64,000 nucleotides of DNA from Fredinandcohnia onubensis. GTDB lineage: Bacteria; Bacillota; Bacilli; Bacillales; Bacillaceae_L. Shown one piece after another: positions 20,598 through 28,847 of the stretch. Position numbers and translations under genes: made by a program. The stretch spans positions 234,417 through 298,416 of the forward strand of contig NZ_NSEB01000002.1 in assembly GCF_002734215.1 (NCBI RefSeq), given 5' to 3'. Below the pieces are notes generated by a model. The model was given only the letters and a program-made list of their open reading frames with translations. It was not told where the DNA came from and searched no databases. Positions within the stretch are counted from its first letter, which is position 1. Each line of letters opens with the position of its first letter.

Positions 20598-21071
20598 CTA
20601 GTAGTTCTTCTTCCAAGAAATAAAATAAGCGATGATCTGTATCAATGGATACAGCAAAAATAAGATAATCGGATAGTAGGGTACAATGTCTGAGATGAAT
20701 GGGTAGAGTAAAAATAGGGCGCTGATGATTGGGAATGCGTACCACATACTGATATAAGAAGAGCGACATGCTTTTCCGGTGAGTTCCTTTTCGCGTTCGT
20801 CTCCTTCTTCAAATTCGGTCGGCAACAAAAATACACGTTTCCATGACTTTCGCTTGCGTTTTAATTTTGGTAAGGTGAGAGCCGCAAAAATAGTCCCAAT
20901 TAAAATGGTGGCAAAAATGGGTATCATGTTAATTTCAATAGACCAAGGTGGTTCAGTGTTGTTTTTTACGATATCGGCAAAATCAATTTGAGTAAAGTAC
21001 AGTGATGATAATCCCCATCCAAATAGTGCCAGTGAAACAATCGAGAACACAACATTACGAACAATACTCAT
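20598..21071 (-). CDS. four-helix membrane protein paired with XRE regulator
   Basis: 157-residue integral membrane protein. Hydrophobic segments lie at about 6-26, 48-68, 110-128 and 131-151, with a charged cytoplasmic stretch LKRKRKSWKRVFLLPTEFEE and EGDEREKELTGKACRSS between the second and third. The layout resembles the DUF2178/DUF3169 class of small proteins that are often encoded next to a 65-70-residue XRE regulator. Function unknown. It starts two bases after the regulator's stop and must be cotranscribed with it. Confidence 0.8.
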   Translation of the reverse strand: MSIVRNVVFSIVSLALFGWGLSSLYFTQIDFADIVKNNTEPPWSIEINMIPIFATILIGTIFAALTLPKLKRKRKSWKRVFLLPTEFEEGDEREKELTGKACRSSYISMWYAFPIISALFLLYPFISDIVPYYPIILFLLYPLIQIIAYFISWKKNY

Positions 21072-21073
21072 CT

Positions 21074-21277
21074 TTACTCATCCTCCAAATAAAAAATTTT
21101 TTCGATTGGCAAATCAAACGTTCGTGCAATATTCATTGCGAGCAATAGTGAGGGTACATAGCTTCCTTTTTCCAATGCCACAATGGTTTGCCGCGTCACG
21201 TTCACTTTTTCAGCAAGAGCACCCTGTGTAAGACTGTGCTTTGCACGGAGCTCCTTCACACGATTTTTAATTTCCAT
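21074..21277 (-). CDS. XRE-family helix-turn-helix regulator
   Basis: 67-residue Cro/CI-type regulator consisting almost only of the DNA-binding domain: VKELRAKHSLTQGALAEKVN, then VTRQTIVALEKGSYVPSLLL, ending IEKIFYLEDE. ATG 21277 has GGAGG 9 bases upstream; the TTG at 21283 is too close to the RBS. It precedes the membrane protein gene, and its promoter is covered by two matching 18-bp palindromes, so autorepression is likely. Confidence 0.9.
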   Translation of the reverse strand: MEIKNRVKELRAKHSLTQGALAEKVNVTRQTIVALEKGSYVPSLLLAMNIARTFDLPIEKIFYLEDE

Positions 21278-21306
21278 TGGCAATATCCTCCAAATGTTCT
21301 GCTTAT

Positions 21307-21347
21307 ATTGTATGGTAAACTATACATTTTGTAAAGTTAACTTTACA
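21307..21347 (-). promoter_or_regulatory. promoter with paired operators for the XRE regulator
   Basis: On the minus strand: TTTACA (21335-21330), 17 bases, TACAAT (21312-21307). Two 18-bp TGTA-N10-TACA palindromes lie over it: TGTAAAGTTAACTTTACA (21330-21347, perfect) and TGTATGGTAAACTATACA (21309-21326, imperfect). Their centres are 21 bp apart, on the same face of the helix. One covers the -35, the other the -10 and spacer. Confidence 0.85.
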
Positions 21348-21403
21348 TTTATTTTTAAAAATGATTAAAAACTTTTCCTAGTCGCTCGGTCCAAATCCTT
21401 TTC

Positions 21404-21575
21404 GTACTGTCGGAATCAGGTATGTATTTGGACTCGCTGCTTGCGAATCCTAAAAGTACTGTCAGAATCAGCTACGTAATCAGACTTACAGTTCGCTATT
21501 TCAGCTCGACCAGTCCGAATTTGCCTAGTATTCAGACACACAGCGGGCTTTAATGGCTCGGCCAATCCAAATCAT
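21404..21575. repeat. 52-bp-period array B
   Basis: Four diverged units between the XRE operators and spoIIR. Matching blocks start at 21404 (GTACTGTCGGAATCAG), 21456 (GTACTGTCAGAATCAG), 21508 (GACCAGTCCGAATTTG) and 21560 (GGCCAATCCAAATCAT), spaced exactly 52 each. A second block (TTGCGAATCC, TCGCTATTTC, GGGCTTTAAT) also recurs at 52. No ORF. Confidence 0.75.
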
Positions 21576-21616
21576 GCAAACGAAAAAATAGTTTAATAGA
21601 TTTTTCAAATTTGGTA

Positions 21617-21646
21617 GTTTAGGATTCTATTTTTTTGGCGAGAATG
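21617..21646 (+). promoter_or_regulatory. spoIIR sigma-F promoter
   Basis: GTTTA (21617-21621), 15 bases, GGCGAGAATG (21637-21646), matching the forespore sigma-F pattern GYATA-N15-GGnnAnAHTR except for one -35 base. spoIIR is a known sigma-F gene. Confidence 0.8.
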
Positions 21647-21671
21647 GTTTGTGAAGGGATGGTGCTAGAGA

Positions 21672-22355
21672 GTGAGTAAACAAATTGCGATTATTTCATT
21701 TATATTTTTAATGTTAATTGGGGCGAATAGCCATTTATTGATAAAAGAAACAAGTGCGGAAGCGTATCAGGTGATTCCAGATGAGGCGATTCGACTTCGA
21801 ATCTTAGCAAACAGTGATTCCGAAGAGGATCAAGCTTTAAAGCGCAAGGTGCGCGATGCAGTGAATGCAGAAATCACGGTATGGGTAGCGGAGTTAACAT
21901 CCATTGAAGCAGCAAGAGAATTGATTCAAGAGAGACTACCAGAAATCGAGAAAATCGTTGCTAGAGTATTAGAAGAGGAAAAGAGCAATCAAAGTTATTC
22001 AGTCGATTACGGACGCAATGTTCAATTTCCAACAAAGCTTTATGGTCAATTCTTATACCCAGCGGGTGAGTATGAAGCAATTCTGATTTCGATTGGTGAG
22101 GCTGAAGGAGCAAACTGGTGGTGCGTGTTATTCCCGCCATTATGTTTCCTAGACTTTTCAACTGGTGATGCAATTGAAGCGTCGGATGAAGAGGGAACAG
22201 ATGTAGCGATGGAGCAAGAAGAGCAAGAAGTTGAGAAGGATGACAAGCAAGGCAAAAAAGACAAGAAAGAAAATGCAAAGGAACAGGAAAGTGAAGGAGA
22301 AGAAGTAGAGGTTAAATTCTTCTTGGTTGAATTTTTCACATCACTTTTTAGCTAA
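21672..22355 (+). CDS. spoIIR: stage II sporulation protein R
   Basis: 227-residue signalling protein made in the forespore and secreted into the intermembrane space, where it triggers SpoIIGA to process pro-sigma-E in the mother cell. N-terminal hydrophobic signal/anchor (IAIISFIFLMLIGANSHLLI), then the conserved IPDEAIRLRILANSDSEEDQ, KRKVRDAVNAEI, and Cys-containing NWWCVLFPPLCFLD. After about residue 175 there is a Glu/Lys-rich stretch before the final hydrophobic FFLVEFFTSLFS. GTG 21672 is the start; its RBS is weak. A sigma-F promoter lies at the expected distance upstream. Confidence 0.96.
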   Translation: MSKQIAIISFIFLMLIGANSHLLIKETSAEAYQVIPDEAIRLRILANSDSEEDQALKRKVRDAVNAEITVWVAELTSIEAARELIQERLPEIEKIVARVLEEEKSNQSYSVDYGRNVQFPTKLYGQFLYPAGEYEAILISIGEAEGANWWCVLFPPLCFLDFSTGDAIEASDEEGTDVAMEQEEQEVEKDDKQGKKDKKENAKEQESEGEEVEVKFFLVEFFTSLFS

Positions 22356-22432
22356 AAGTCTAGCAATCAGTTCTATTTGTTTAGAAGCCCTCATAGAGTA
22401 GTTACTAGATAACGAAAGATGGGGTGGAGACT

Positions 22433-22879
22433 ATGAAACAAATTAGAACGGCTACAGAACAGGATATTGGAAAAGTAAGAGAATTTTTAGGACAAGCTGA
22501 AGTAAGTGCGGATGGTATTGAATCGATAATTGACCATTTTATATTACTGGAGGACGCTGAGCAAAAAATCATCGCGACCTTAGGAATTGAGAGAATTGAA
22601 AAGGATGGCTTACTTCGGTCGCTCGTAATCTCGCCGGGTGTGGACCAAACAAATTTATTAACCCTGTTTAAGAGTGCAATTTCACTAGCAAAGCATAAGG
22701 AAATACGCGGTTTGTATTTAGCGACAAATAAGCAAGCATCAATTCAATTTTTCGCCATGCTTGGTTTTGTGCAAGTTGAAACGAGTGAGCTTCCTGAACA
22801 TATCAAAGGGTCCGATCATATCTCACAACTGCTTGAAAAAGCCGATCCGATGTTCATGGTTTCGCAAATTGAAAAATAA
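22433..22879 (+). CDS. YwlB-like GNAT-family N-acetyltransferase-type protein
   Basis: 148 residues with the outline of a GNAT fold: IRTATEQDIGKVREFLGQAE, IATLGIERIEKDGLLRSLVI, and IQFFAMLGFVQVE near the end. The acetyl-CoA-binding Q/RxxGxG/A loop is not clear (position occupied by SPGVDQTNLL), so enzymatic activity is uncertain. ATG 22433 follows GGGTGGAGA. It sits between spoIIR and ywlC as B. subtilis ywlB does, and its role is unknown. Confidence 0.75.
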   Translation: MKQIRTATEQDIGKVREFLGQAEVSADGIESIIDHFILLEDAEQKIIATLGIERIEKDGLLRSLVISPGVDQTNLLTLFKSAISLAKHKEIRGLYLATNKQASIQFFAMLGFVQVETSELPEHIKGSDHISQLLEKADPMFMVSQIEK

Positions 22880-22954
22880 AAATAGTTTTCAAACCCTTGT
22901 TTGTGAATAGAATGTTCGCAGGTGGGGGTTTTATTTGTGTTTATACACCTAATT

Positions 22955-23289
22955 TGTGGATATTGTGGATAAGTTTTGTTGTAAAAAAGGTAAAAAATAT
23001 GATAGTCTATGGAACGTGATGAAAAATATGGGCTGTGGATACATTTTTTCCTGTCGATGTGATTTATGGAAAAGTTGGGTATATCCACAAAACTATCCAC
23101 ATTTTCGGTTAAATTATCCACAAAATGTGGATAACACTTGTTTTATGCCCATTATATACCTATACTTTTTTATACTATAATAATAAATAAACTACATAAC
23201 TAAAGGAATTTTATATAGGAGTTGCGTTACATGGAAACAAAACAATGGGTTGTGGATAAACATGAACAAAATTTAGAATCTTATCCACA
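22955..23289. promoter_or_regulatory. DnaA-box cluster upstream of and into tsaC/ywlC
   Basis: Five perfect TTATCCACA boxes (either strand) at 22964-22972, 23114-23122, 23126-23134, 23251-23259 and 23281-23289, plus one-mismatch boxes at 22955, 23034, 23081 and 23093. The last two perfect boxes are inside the N-terminal coding part of the next gene. This gap (22880-23230) has no other gene. B. subtilis has a DnaA-binding cluster at ywlC, one of several that moderate replication initiation; this looks like the same site. Confidence 0.88.
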
Positions 23290-24274
23290 AATAAAAGAGG
23301 CTGCAGAGCTTTTACAGGAAAATGAAGTGGTTGCATTCCCTACTGAAACGGTCTACGGCCTTGGAGCGAATGCTTTATCTGACGAGGCGGTTGCAAAAAT
23401 TTACGCAGCAAAGGGGCGCCCGAGTGATAATCCACTGATTGTCCACATCTCCACAATGGAACAGCTTCATATAATCGCTCAGGATATTTCGGGGCAGGCG
23501 GAGCGTTTGATTGAAGAATTCTGGCCGGGTCCGTTAACACTCGTTTTAAAAAAGAAGGAAAATGCTGTTGCAAGTAAAGTAACTGCAGGTCTAGAAACGG
23601 TGGCAGTTCGAATGCCAAGCCATCCAGTTGCATTGGCATTAATAGCGGCAACAGGGCTTCCGCTTGCTGCGCCAAGTGCGAATCTTTCGGGAAAACCAAG
23701 CCCGACACTTGCTAAGCATGTAGCGGATGATCTGACAGGAAAAATCGCTGGCGTTCTTGACGGCGGAGCAACAGGTGTTGGTCTTGAGTCAACGGTTTTG
23801 GATTGTTCAGGTGAGGTGCCTATCATATTACGTCCAGGCGGTGTAACGAAAGAGCAGCTTGAGGAAGTATGTGGTGTGGTCGAAGTTGACCAGGCGATTT
23901 TAAAAGAAGATGAAGCGCCAAAATCACCGGGAATGAAATATAAACATTATGCACCAACGGCACCACTTACAATCGTAAATGGTTCAATGGAATTTATTCA
24001 GTCCCTTGTAAAAGAAAAGCAAGCTGAAGGATTAAAGGTTGGCGTTCTGACAACAACGGAACGTGAAAAGAATTACAGTGCAGATAAGATTATTGCTTGT
24101 GGATCGCGTGAAGATTTAGAAACGGTGGCAAACAGGCTTTATGATGTCCTTCGCCTCTTTGATGAAAGTAATGTCGATGTTATTTTTAGTGAGAGTTTTC
24201 CAAGTGAAGGCATTGGGCAAGCCATCATGAACCGGTTGACCAAAGCGGCGGGACATAAATTGATAACTGAATAA
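23231..24274 (+). CDS. tsaC: L-threonylcarbamoyladenylate synthase (Sua5 type)
   Basis: 347 residues, the long Sua5 form (B. subtilis YwlC). It makes threonylcarbamoyl-AMP from threonine, bicarbonate and ATP for t6A37 modification of ANN-decoding tRNAs. YrdC domain (about 20-215): VVAFPTETVYGLGANAL, KIYAAKGRPSDNPLIVHI, AVRMPSHPVA, APSANLSGKPSPT, GLESTVLDCS. The C-terminal Sua5 domain follows SPGMKYKHYAPTAPL. ATG 23231 has AGGAG 9 bases upstream. Two DnaA boxes overlap codons near the start, which explains the unusual VVDKHEQ and YPQIKE N-terminus. Confidence 0.96.
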   Translation: METKQWVVDKHEQNLESYPQIKEAAELLQENEVVAFPTETVYGLGANALSDEAVAKIYAAKGRPSDNPLIVHISTMEQLHIIAQDISGQAERLIEEFWPGPLTLVLKKKENAVASKVTAGLETVAVRMPSHPVALALIAATGLPLAAPSANLSGKPSPTLAKHVADDLTGKIAGVLDGGATGVGLESTVLDCSGEVPIILRPGGVTKEQLEEVCGVVEVDQAILKEDEAPKSPGMKYKHYAPTAPLTIVNGSMEFIQSLVKEKQAEGLKVGVLTTTEREKNYSADKIIACGSREDLETVANRLYDVLRLFDESNVDVIFSESFPSEGIGQAIMNRLTKAAGHKLITE

Positions 24275-24348
24275 AAATGGGAAAAACCTTCTTCTATTTC
24301 GTTTTGTACATGCATATGTTGAAATAGGCACGTCCAAGGAGGTAGAAG

Positions 24349-24915
24349 ATGGATATAACAGCATTTCTCGGTGAAATTATAACCTTATTTATTATGGCAT
24401 TTGCTTTAGGAATGGACGCATTTTCCGTAGGACTTGGAATGGGATTAATCCGGTTGAGACTTAAGCAGATCTTAACAATCGGGATAACCATCGGTCTGTT
24501 TCATATGTGGATGCCTTTGGCTGGAATGATGATCGGCCATTTTTTATCAGATACATTTGGGGCAATTGCAACCTATGTAGGTGCAGGATTGCTCTTATTT
24601 TTAGGATTGCAAATGATCATTTCTTCCTTCAAGGACGATGACGGTGACAATCGGATGATTACACCTGTTGGCTTTGGTTTGTTTATTTTTGCCTTAAGTG
24701 TGAGCCTCGATAGTTTTTCTGTTGGGCTTTCATTAGGGATTTATGGAGCGAAGACGATTATGGTTATTCTGATGTTTGGTGTAGTTAGCATGGTGCTGTC
24801 ATGGGTTGGTCTTTTGCTAGGTCGAAAGGTTCAACATTGGCTCGGTACATATAGTGAGGTACTAGGTGGTTGTATCCTCCTAGTCTTCGGAGTGAAATTG
24901 CTATTTCCATTATAA
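24349..24915 (+). CDS. mntP: manganese efflux pump MntP
   Basis: 188-residue membrane protein with six predicted helices in two repeats, each with the diagnostic motif: [13 protein letters not shown] near residues 24-36 and [14 protein letters not shown] near 123-136. The Asp residues in these motifs are needed for Mn2+ export. GGAGG lies 6-7 bases before ATG 24349. It corresponds to B. subtilis ywlD in the ywlC-ywlD-ywlE order. No yybP-ykoY-type manganese riboswitch is seen in front of it. Confidence 0.93.
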   Translation: MDITAFLGEIITLFIMAFALGMDAFSVGLGMGLIRLRLKQILTIGITIGLFHMWMPLAGMMIGHFLSDTFGAIATYVGAGLLLFLGLQMIISSFKDDDGDNRMITPVGFGLFIFALSVSLDSFSVGLSLGIYGAKTIMVILMFGVVSMVLSWVGLLLGRKVQHWLGTYSEVLGGCILLVFGVKLLFPL

Positions 24916-24973
24916 GTGGGACGAGGGACCTGTCCCTGTGACCCAGATGTGGGATGAGAAACCTGTGTGCCTT
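24916..24973 (+). repeat. GGGACCTGTCCC-type repeat after mntP
   Basis: GTGGGACGAGGGACCTGTCCC at 24916-24936 (one element arm), then a degraded second arm around GTGGGATGAGAAACCTGTG. It starts directly after the mntP stop codon. Confidence 0.8.
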
Positions 24974-25125
24974 GTGAAAGAGTATGAGTGGAAAAACTCG
25001 TGCTCTTTTTTTCATATATTGACTATGTGTTTTGGGTTCATCTCATTTATAATAGGACTATATCGAATTTTGTCTTTTTATGCAGGTCGTTAGTAGCATA
25101 AAGACAGGTAGAAAAGGGTGATGAA

Positions 25126-25557
25126 ATGATTCGTGTTTTATTTGTTTGTACAGGAAATACATGTCGAAGTCCGATGGCTGAGGCGATTTTACGAAATAAA
25201 GCGGGTGAAGAAATCGAAGTGAAATCAGCGGGGATATTTGCTGGTGATGGCAGCCCTGCTTCGGCAAATACGACGCAAGTCTTGAAGGAAAATGGGATGG
25301 AGTGTCAGCACTCTTCTTCCTTTTTAACACAAGAGCATATTGATTGGGCCACTTGTGTGTTAACGATGACCAACCACCATAAGCAAGCAATTCTTCAAAG
25401 CTTTCCGCAAGCTCGGGGCAAGGTACATACGTTAAAGGAATTTACAAATGGTAGTGGAGATGTTTCGGATCCATTTGGAGGACCGGTAGAGATTTATAGA
25501 GAAACCTATGCAGAGCTTGAACCATTAATTGATGAAGTACTTTCAAAACTTAAATAG
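25126..25557 (+). CDS. ywlE: protein arginine phosphatase YwlE
   Basis: 143-residue low-molecular-weight phosphatase. The P-loop VCTGNTCRSPMAE has nucleophile Cys7 and Thr11, the residue that makes YwlE-type enzymes select phospho-arginine over phospho-tyrosine. The general acid is in VSDPFGG. In B. subtilis it reverses McsB arginine phosphorylation, which marks proteins for ClpCP. Start ATG 25126 has AAAAGGGTG upstream. Confidence 0.94.
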   Translation: MIRVLFVCTGNTCRSPMAEAILRNKAGEEIEVKSAGIFAGDGSPASANTTQVLKENGMECQHSSSFLTQEHIDWATCVLTMTNHHKQAILQSFPQARGKVHTLKEFTNGSGDVSDPFGGPVEIYRETYAELEPLIDEVLSKLK

Positions 25558-25584
25558 CATAGCTAGATTCAGGGGGAGAATCGG

Positions 25585-26871
25585 TTGAAAAAGAGGCGCT
25601 ATAAATTTGGTATAAAGCTGAAATTAGTTTTATTAACGACTATTTTAGCGATTGTGACTTACTCAACATCTGCGTTATTCATTTATTTTGTGTATCCTTT
25701 CGTAGATGAGTTGATCAATCAACAAATTTTTATTATTGGCACGTTGGTATTAGGGATTGTCTGGTCTGGGATTCTCGCTTATTTTGCGGCATCCTTTATT
25801 ACGAAGCCACTCCAAAAACTTGAGCAGGTAGCGATTCATGCGGCAAATGGTGATATTCGTGAGGATGTACCCGTTTCGAAATCAGATGACGAGATTCGAA
25901 GCTTGAGTCTCGCTTTTAACAAAATGCTTCACAATCTACGTGAAATGGTTCAAAACATTGAAGGAAACTTTGAAAATACGAATGAAAAGGTAATTGAAAT
26001 TACGAAAGCATCTAGTCTTGCCTCCGAACAGGCGGAAAATATTAATCGGACGATTTCTGAGATTTCCAAAGGGGCGGACAGCTCGGCTGTATCGATTCAA
26101 GAAACAGCTGAATCTGTCGAGGATGTGATTCAAATTGCTGAAGAGGTCCAAGAAAATGCGAAAACTTCACAAAACTTGTCTGTTGAAATGGTCGATACAT
26201 TGAATGATAGCAAAGAGGTTGTTCATTCGTTAATTTCGGGCATTAATAAGCTTGTTAATAACAATCAAATATCACTTCAAGCCGTAAATCGTCTTGAGAC
26301 GAATGCGAAGGAAGTGGAACATATTATTTCTCTTGTTGGCGATATTGCCCGCCAAACGAATTTACTTGCGTTGAATGCCTCAATTGAAGCGGCTCGTGCT
26401 GGTGAGCATGGAAAAGGCTTTGCGGTTGTTGCTGAAGAAGTAAGAAAGCTTGCGGACGAAAGCTCTAAGGCTGTTCAAGGGATTACGGAGCTTATTCAAA
26501 ATATCCAGCAAGAGGTTCGAAATGTAGTTGTTCAAATTTCTGAACAGGTCGCGGTTGCAAATGAGGAAGCGAAAAAGGGAACCATCACAAATGAGGCTAT
26601 TGCTGAAATGACAACGTCCGTTCATGAGGTGGCAGATGCAGTAAAACAAATTGTTACCTTGGTTGAAAAACAAATGGATCGGATTCAAGCGACATCCCTG
26701 CAGTCTCAAGAGGTTGCAGCGATTGCAGAAGAAACTTCAGCTGGTGCTCAGGAAGTAAGTGCGGCAACACAGCATCAGACAAGTGTGATTTGTGAAGTGG
26801 ATGCGTTGGCGCAGGAGCTTGCTACGCAAGCAGGTCAGTTAAAGCAGACAATTCAACGGTTTACAATGTAA
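25585..26871 (+). CDS. methyl-accepting chemotaxis protein without a large sensor domain
   Basis: 428 residues. Two transmembrane helices (about 11-35 and 44-70) are separated by only a short loop, so there is no extracellular sensing domain. A HAMP domain follows ([20 protein letters not shown]...[16 protein letters not shown]), then a long coiled-coil signalling domain with the hairpin tip [20 protein letters not shown] and [19 protein letters not shown]. It probably signals to CheA; what it senses (perhaps membrane state or energy) is unknown. TTG 25585 follows AGGGGGA. It lies between ywlE and rpiB, an insertion relative to B. subtilis. Confidence 0.94.
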   Translation: MKKRRYKFGIKLKLVLLTTILAIVTYSTSALFIYFVYPFVDELINQQIFIIGTLVLGIVWSGILAYFAASFITKPLQKLEQVAIHAANGDIREDVPVSKSDDEIRSLSLAFNKMLHNLREMVQNIEGNFENTNEKVIEITKASSLASEQAENINRTISEISKGADSSAVSIQETAESVEDVIQIAEEVQENAKTSQNLSVEMVDTLNDSKEVVHSLISGINKLVNNNQISLQAVNRLETNAKEVEHIISLVGDIARQTNLLALNASIEAARAGEHGKGFAVVAEEVRKLADESSKAVQGITELIQNIQQEVRNVVVQISEQVAVANEEAKKGTITNEAIAEMTTSVHEVADAVKQIVTLVEKQMDRIQATSLQSQEVAAIAEETSAGAQEVSAATQHQTSVICEVDALAQELATQAGQLKQTIQRFTM

Positions 26872-26883
26872 ATTTTTAATAAT

Positions 26884-26916
26884 GGAACTCCTATTTTGGT
26901 TCGGGAGTTCTTTTTT
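26884..26916 (+). terminator. terminator after the chemoreceptor gene
   Basis: Arms GAACTCC / GGGAGTTC with an 11-base loop and a TTTTTT tail. A TATAAT at 26920-26925 with TTGGTT 18 bases upstream could be a weak rpiB promoter overlapping it. Confidence 0.87.
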
Positions 26917-26993
26917 AGGTATAATAAGAGGAAAAGGAATGTCTTTTGGCGAAATATCCAGCCAAGTCTCAATTCATTATAGGGGGATTTACA

Positions 26994-27446
26994 ATGAAAG
27001 TTGCAATTGCTTCAGACCATGGCGGTTTAGTATTACGTGAAGAAATTAAAAAAATATTGGATGAACTTGAAATTGAGTATGATGATTTCGGGTGTGAGTG
27101 TTCAACATCCGTTGATTATCCGGATTATGCCCTACCTGTAGCGAAAAAAGTAGCGAACGGGGAATATGACCGCGGTATTTTAATTTGCGGAACAGGGATT
27201 GGAATGAGTATTGCTGCGAATAAGGTACAAGGAATCCGTTGTGCACTTTGTCATGATGTATTTAGTGCAAAGGCTACTCGTGAGCATAACAACAGCAATA
27301 TCTTAGCGATGGGTGAACGTGTCATTGGCCCTGGGCTAGCGGTTGAAATTGCAAAAACATGGCTTACTACAGAATTCTTAGGTGGGCGTCATGAAAACAG
27401 AATCAATAAAATCACCGAATATGAAAACAACCCATCTGGGGAATAA
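26994..27446 (+). CDS. rpiB: ribose-5-phosphate isomerase B
   Basis: 150-residue RpiB/LacAB-type isomerase interconverting ribose-5-phosphate and ribulose-5-phosphate. It begins MKVAIASDHGG with active-site Asp8/His9; the catalytic base is Cys65 in GILICGTGIGMSIAANK; REHNNSNILAMGERV is also present. ATG 26994 has AGGGGGAT about 7 bases upstream; the in-frame extension to 26946 has no RBS. It corresponds to B. subtilis ywlF. Confidence 0.96.
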   Translation: MKVAIASDHGGLVLREEIKKILDELEIEYDDFGCECSTSVDYPDYALPVAKKVANGEYDRGILICGTGIGMSIAANKVQGIRCALCHDVFSAKATREHNNSNILAMGERVIGPGLAVEIAKTWLTTEFLGGRHENRINKITEYENNPSGE

Positions 27447-27498
27447 CATATGAAATGACAGCGCCTGAGGACTTGATGTATCAGGCGTATATTTAATT

Positions 27499-27520
27499 GT
27501 GGGACGAGGGACCTGTCCCA
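27499..27520 (+). repeat. GGGACCTGTCCC-type repeat before ywlG
   Basis: GTGGGACGAGGGACCTGTCCC placed directly before the AAAGGAGGG ribosome binding site of the next gene. Confidence 0.82.
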
Positions 27521-27536
27521 AAGGAGGGAATGAGAG

Positions 27537-28109
27537 ATGGTTGCGGATCTAGAGGTGTGGAGAGGGCAGCTTCAGACGCTTCTTTCGGAGTTTGCGGAAA
27601 CAGCTTCGTTGAAAAAAGGAGAGCTCCTTGTTATAGGCTGCAGTACGAGTGAGGTCATTGGTGAACGAATCGGAACAGCAGGATCAGAAGAAGTGGCGGA
27701 AATGGTTTTTAGCGAACTGACTAAGCTTCGTGAAAATGTCGGTGTTGAGCTCGCGTTTCAGTGCTGTGAGCATTTAAACCGTGCACTGGTTGTGGAACGG
27801 GAAACAGCCGTACATAAAAATTACGAACAAGTAACGGTTGTTCCGGTTCGAACAGCGGGTGGTGCAATGGCCACCTATGCTTTTGGGCATTTTAATGATC
27901 CTGTAGTTGTTGAATTTATTAAAGCCGAAGCAGGTATTGATATTGGTGACACCTTCATTGGCATGCACCTAAAACATGTTGCAGTTCCGATTCGAAGTTC
28001 GGTTAAAGAGCTAGGTGGAGCACATGTCACAATGGCCAAGGCAAGACCAAAACTCATTGGTGGCGAACGGGCGGTTTATCCGGATAAAAAGGAAAATAAG
28101 AAATGTTAA
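27537..28109 (+). CDS. ywlG: YwlG, UPF0340/TIGR01440 family protein
   Basis: 190-residue member of the family typified by B. subtilis YwlG. Conserved stretches: [79 protein letters not shown]. The Cys-Cys-Glu-His cluster suggests a metal or catalytic site, but no function is established that I know. ATG 27537 follows AAAGGAGGGAATGAG. It completes the rpiB-ywlG-glyA order, although an ECF sigma/anti-sigma pair now separates it from glyA. Confidence 0.93.
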   Translation: MVADLEVWRGQLQTLLSEFAETASLKKGELLVIGCSTSEVIGERIGTAGSEEVAEMVFSELTKLRENVGVELAFQCCEHLNRALVVERETAVHKNYEQVTVVPVRTAGGAMATYAFGHFNDPVVVEFIKAEAGIDIGDTFIGMHLKHVAVPIRSSVKELGGAHVTMAKARPKLIGGERAVYPDKKENKKC

Positions 28110-28112
28110 TGA

Positions 28113-28150
28113 CCACAGGGACCACGGGGACGGTTCCTGTGGTTCTTTTC
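28113..28150 (+). repeat. GGGACGGTTC-type palindrome / possible ywlG terminator
   Basis: ACCACAGG ... CCTGTGGT arms around GACCACGGGGACGGTT, followed by TCTTTTCATTTT. It would serve as a terminator. The GGGACGGTTC core recurs at 28793, 57130 and 57221. Confidence 0.7.
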
Positions 28151-28178
28151 ATTTTAGTAAAATATTTATAATTACATG

Positions 28179-28206
28179 TGTAACTATTTGGGGGTTTGAT
28201 CGTTTT
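28179..28206 (+). promoter_or_regulatory. ECF-type promoter, probably autoregulatory
   Basis: TGTAAC (28179-28184), 16 bases containing a G-run, CGTTTT (28201-28206). This fits the ECF pattern TGAAAC-N16-CGT and lies just upstream of an ECF sigma gene. Confidence 0.65.
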
Positions 28207-28249
28207 GTAAGTGAGGTATGATGGAGGAAAGTGAGAAAGGGGGGCGGCG

Positions 28250-28774
28250 ATGAGTAAGGAACGGAATGAGAAATTAGATGATATCTATCGTCGTTATGCG
28301 GAACCCCTTTTTTATTATCTGTTACGAATGTCAGGATCCTCTACTTTAGCTGAGGAGCTTGTTCAGGAAACATTTTTCCGGGCAACGGTATCCTTGTCCT
28401 TTTACAAATATGAGGATGTCAAACCATGGCTGTTTAAGGTTGCTCGTAACACATACCTGGATGAATGGCGAAAGCGACAGCGGTGGAAATGGGTCCCTTT
28501 CTACGATAAAGGGGATATGATGAGTCCATATGGGATCCCCGAGGAAGAAGTCGTTACGAGAGAGAATATCGGGGAGTTAGCGGATTTACTCGAACTGCTT
28601 CCGGAAAACTACCGTACGATTATTTATTTCCGGGAAATTGCAGAATTCTCTTATGAAGAAATTCAGGAAGCGATGGAATTGACTGAATCGCAGGTAAAAG
28701 TGACACTTCATCGCGCACGAAAAAGGCTTCAAATATTAGCGGGGAGAGGCAATATAGATAGACGTTTTGAATAA
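28250..28774 (+). CDS. ECF RNA polymerase sigma factor
   Basis: 174 residues. Region 2 is YAEPLFYYLLRMSGSSTLAEELVQETFFRA...VKPWLFKVARNTYLDEWRKRQRW (in pieces), and region 4 is LLPENYRTIIYFREIAEFSYEEIQEAM...VKVTLHRARKRLQ. ATG 28250 follows AAAGGGGGGCG. The adjacent single-span membrane protein gene at 28848 is the expected anti-sigma factor, and an ECF-type promoter lies upstream. It is of the SigM/SigV/SigW size class, but I cannot assign it to a named one. Confidence 0.93.
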   Translation: MSKERNEKLDDIYRRYAEPLFYYLLRMSGSSTLAEELVQETFFRATVSLSFYKYEDVKPWLFKVARNTYLDEWRKRQRWKWVPFYDKGDMMSPYGIPEEEVVTRENIGELADLLELLPENYRTIIYFREIAEFSYEEIQEAMELTESQVKVTLHRARKRLQILAGRGNIDRRFE

Positions 28775-28792
28775 TTTCGAGTTAAAAGTTGA

Positions 28793-28829
28793 TCCAGGAG
28801 AACCGTCCCTATGGTTCTACTATGGTTCT
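28793..28829 (+). repeat. AGAACCGTCCC-type repeat between sigma and anti-sigma genes
   Basis: AGGAGAACCGTCCCTATGGTTCT followed by TATGGTTCT; the reverse complement of the GGGACGGTTC core. It ends a few bases before the AAGGAG of the anti-sigma gene. Confidence 0.75.
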
Positions 28830-28847
28830 ATAAAAGGAGTGATGAAG

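Noticed and set aside
22955..23289. Replication origin (oriC)
   Set aside because: DnaA boxes are clustered, but there is no adjacent dnaA or dnaN, no obvious DnaA-trio/AT-rich unwinding element, and the known ywlC cluster explains it.
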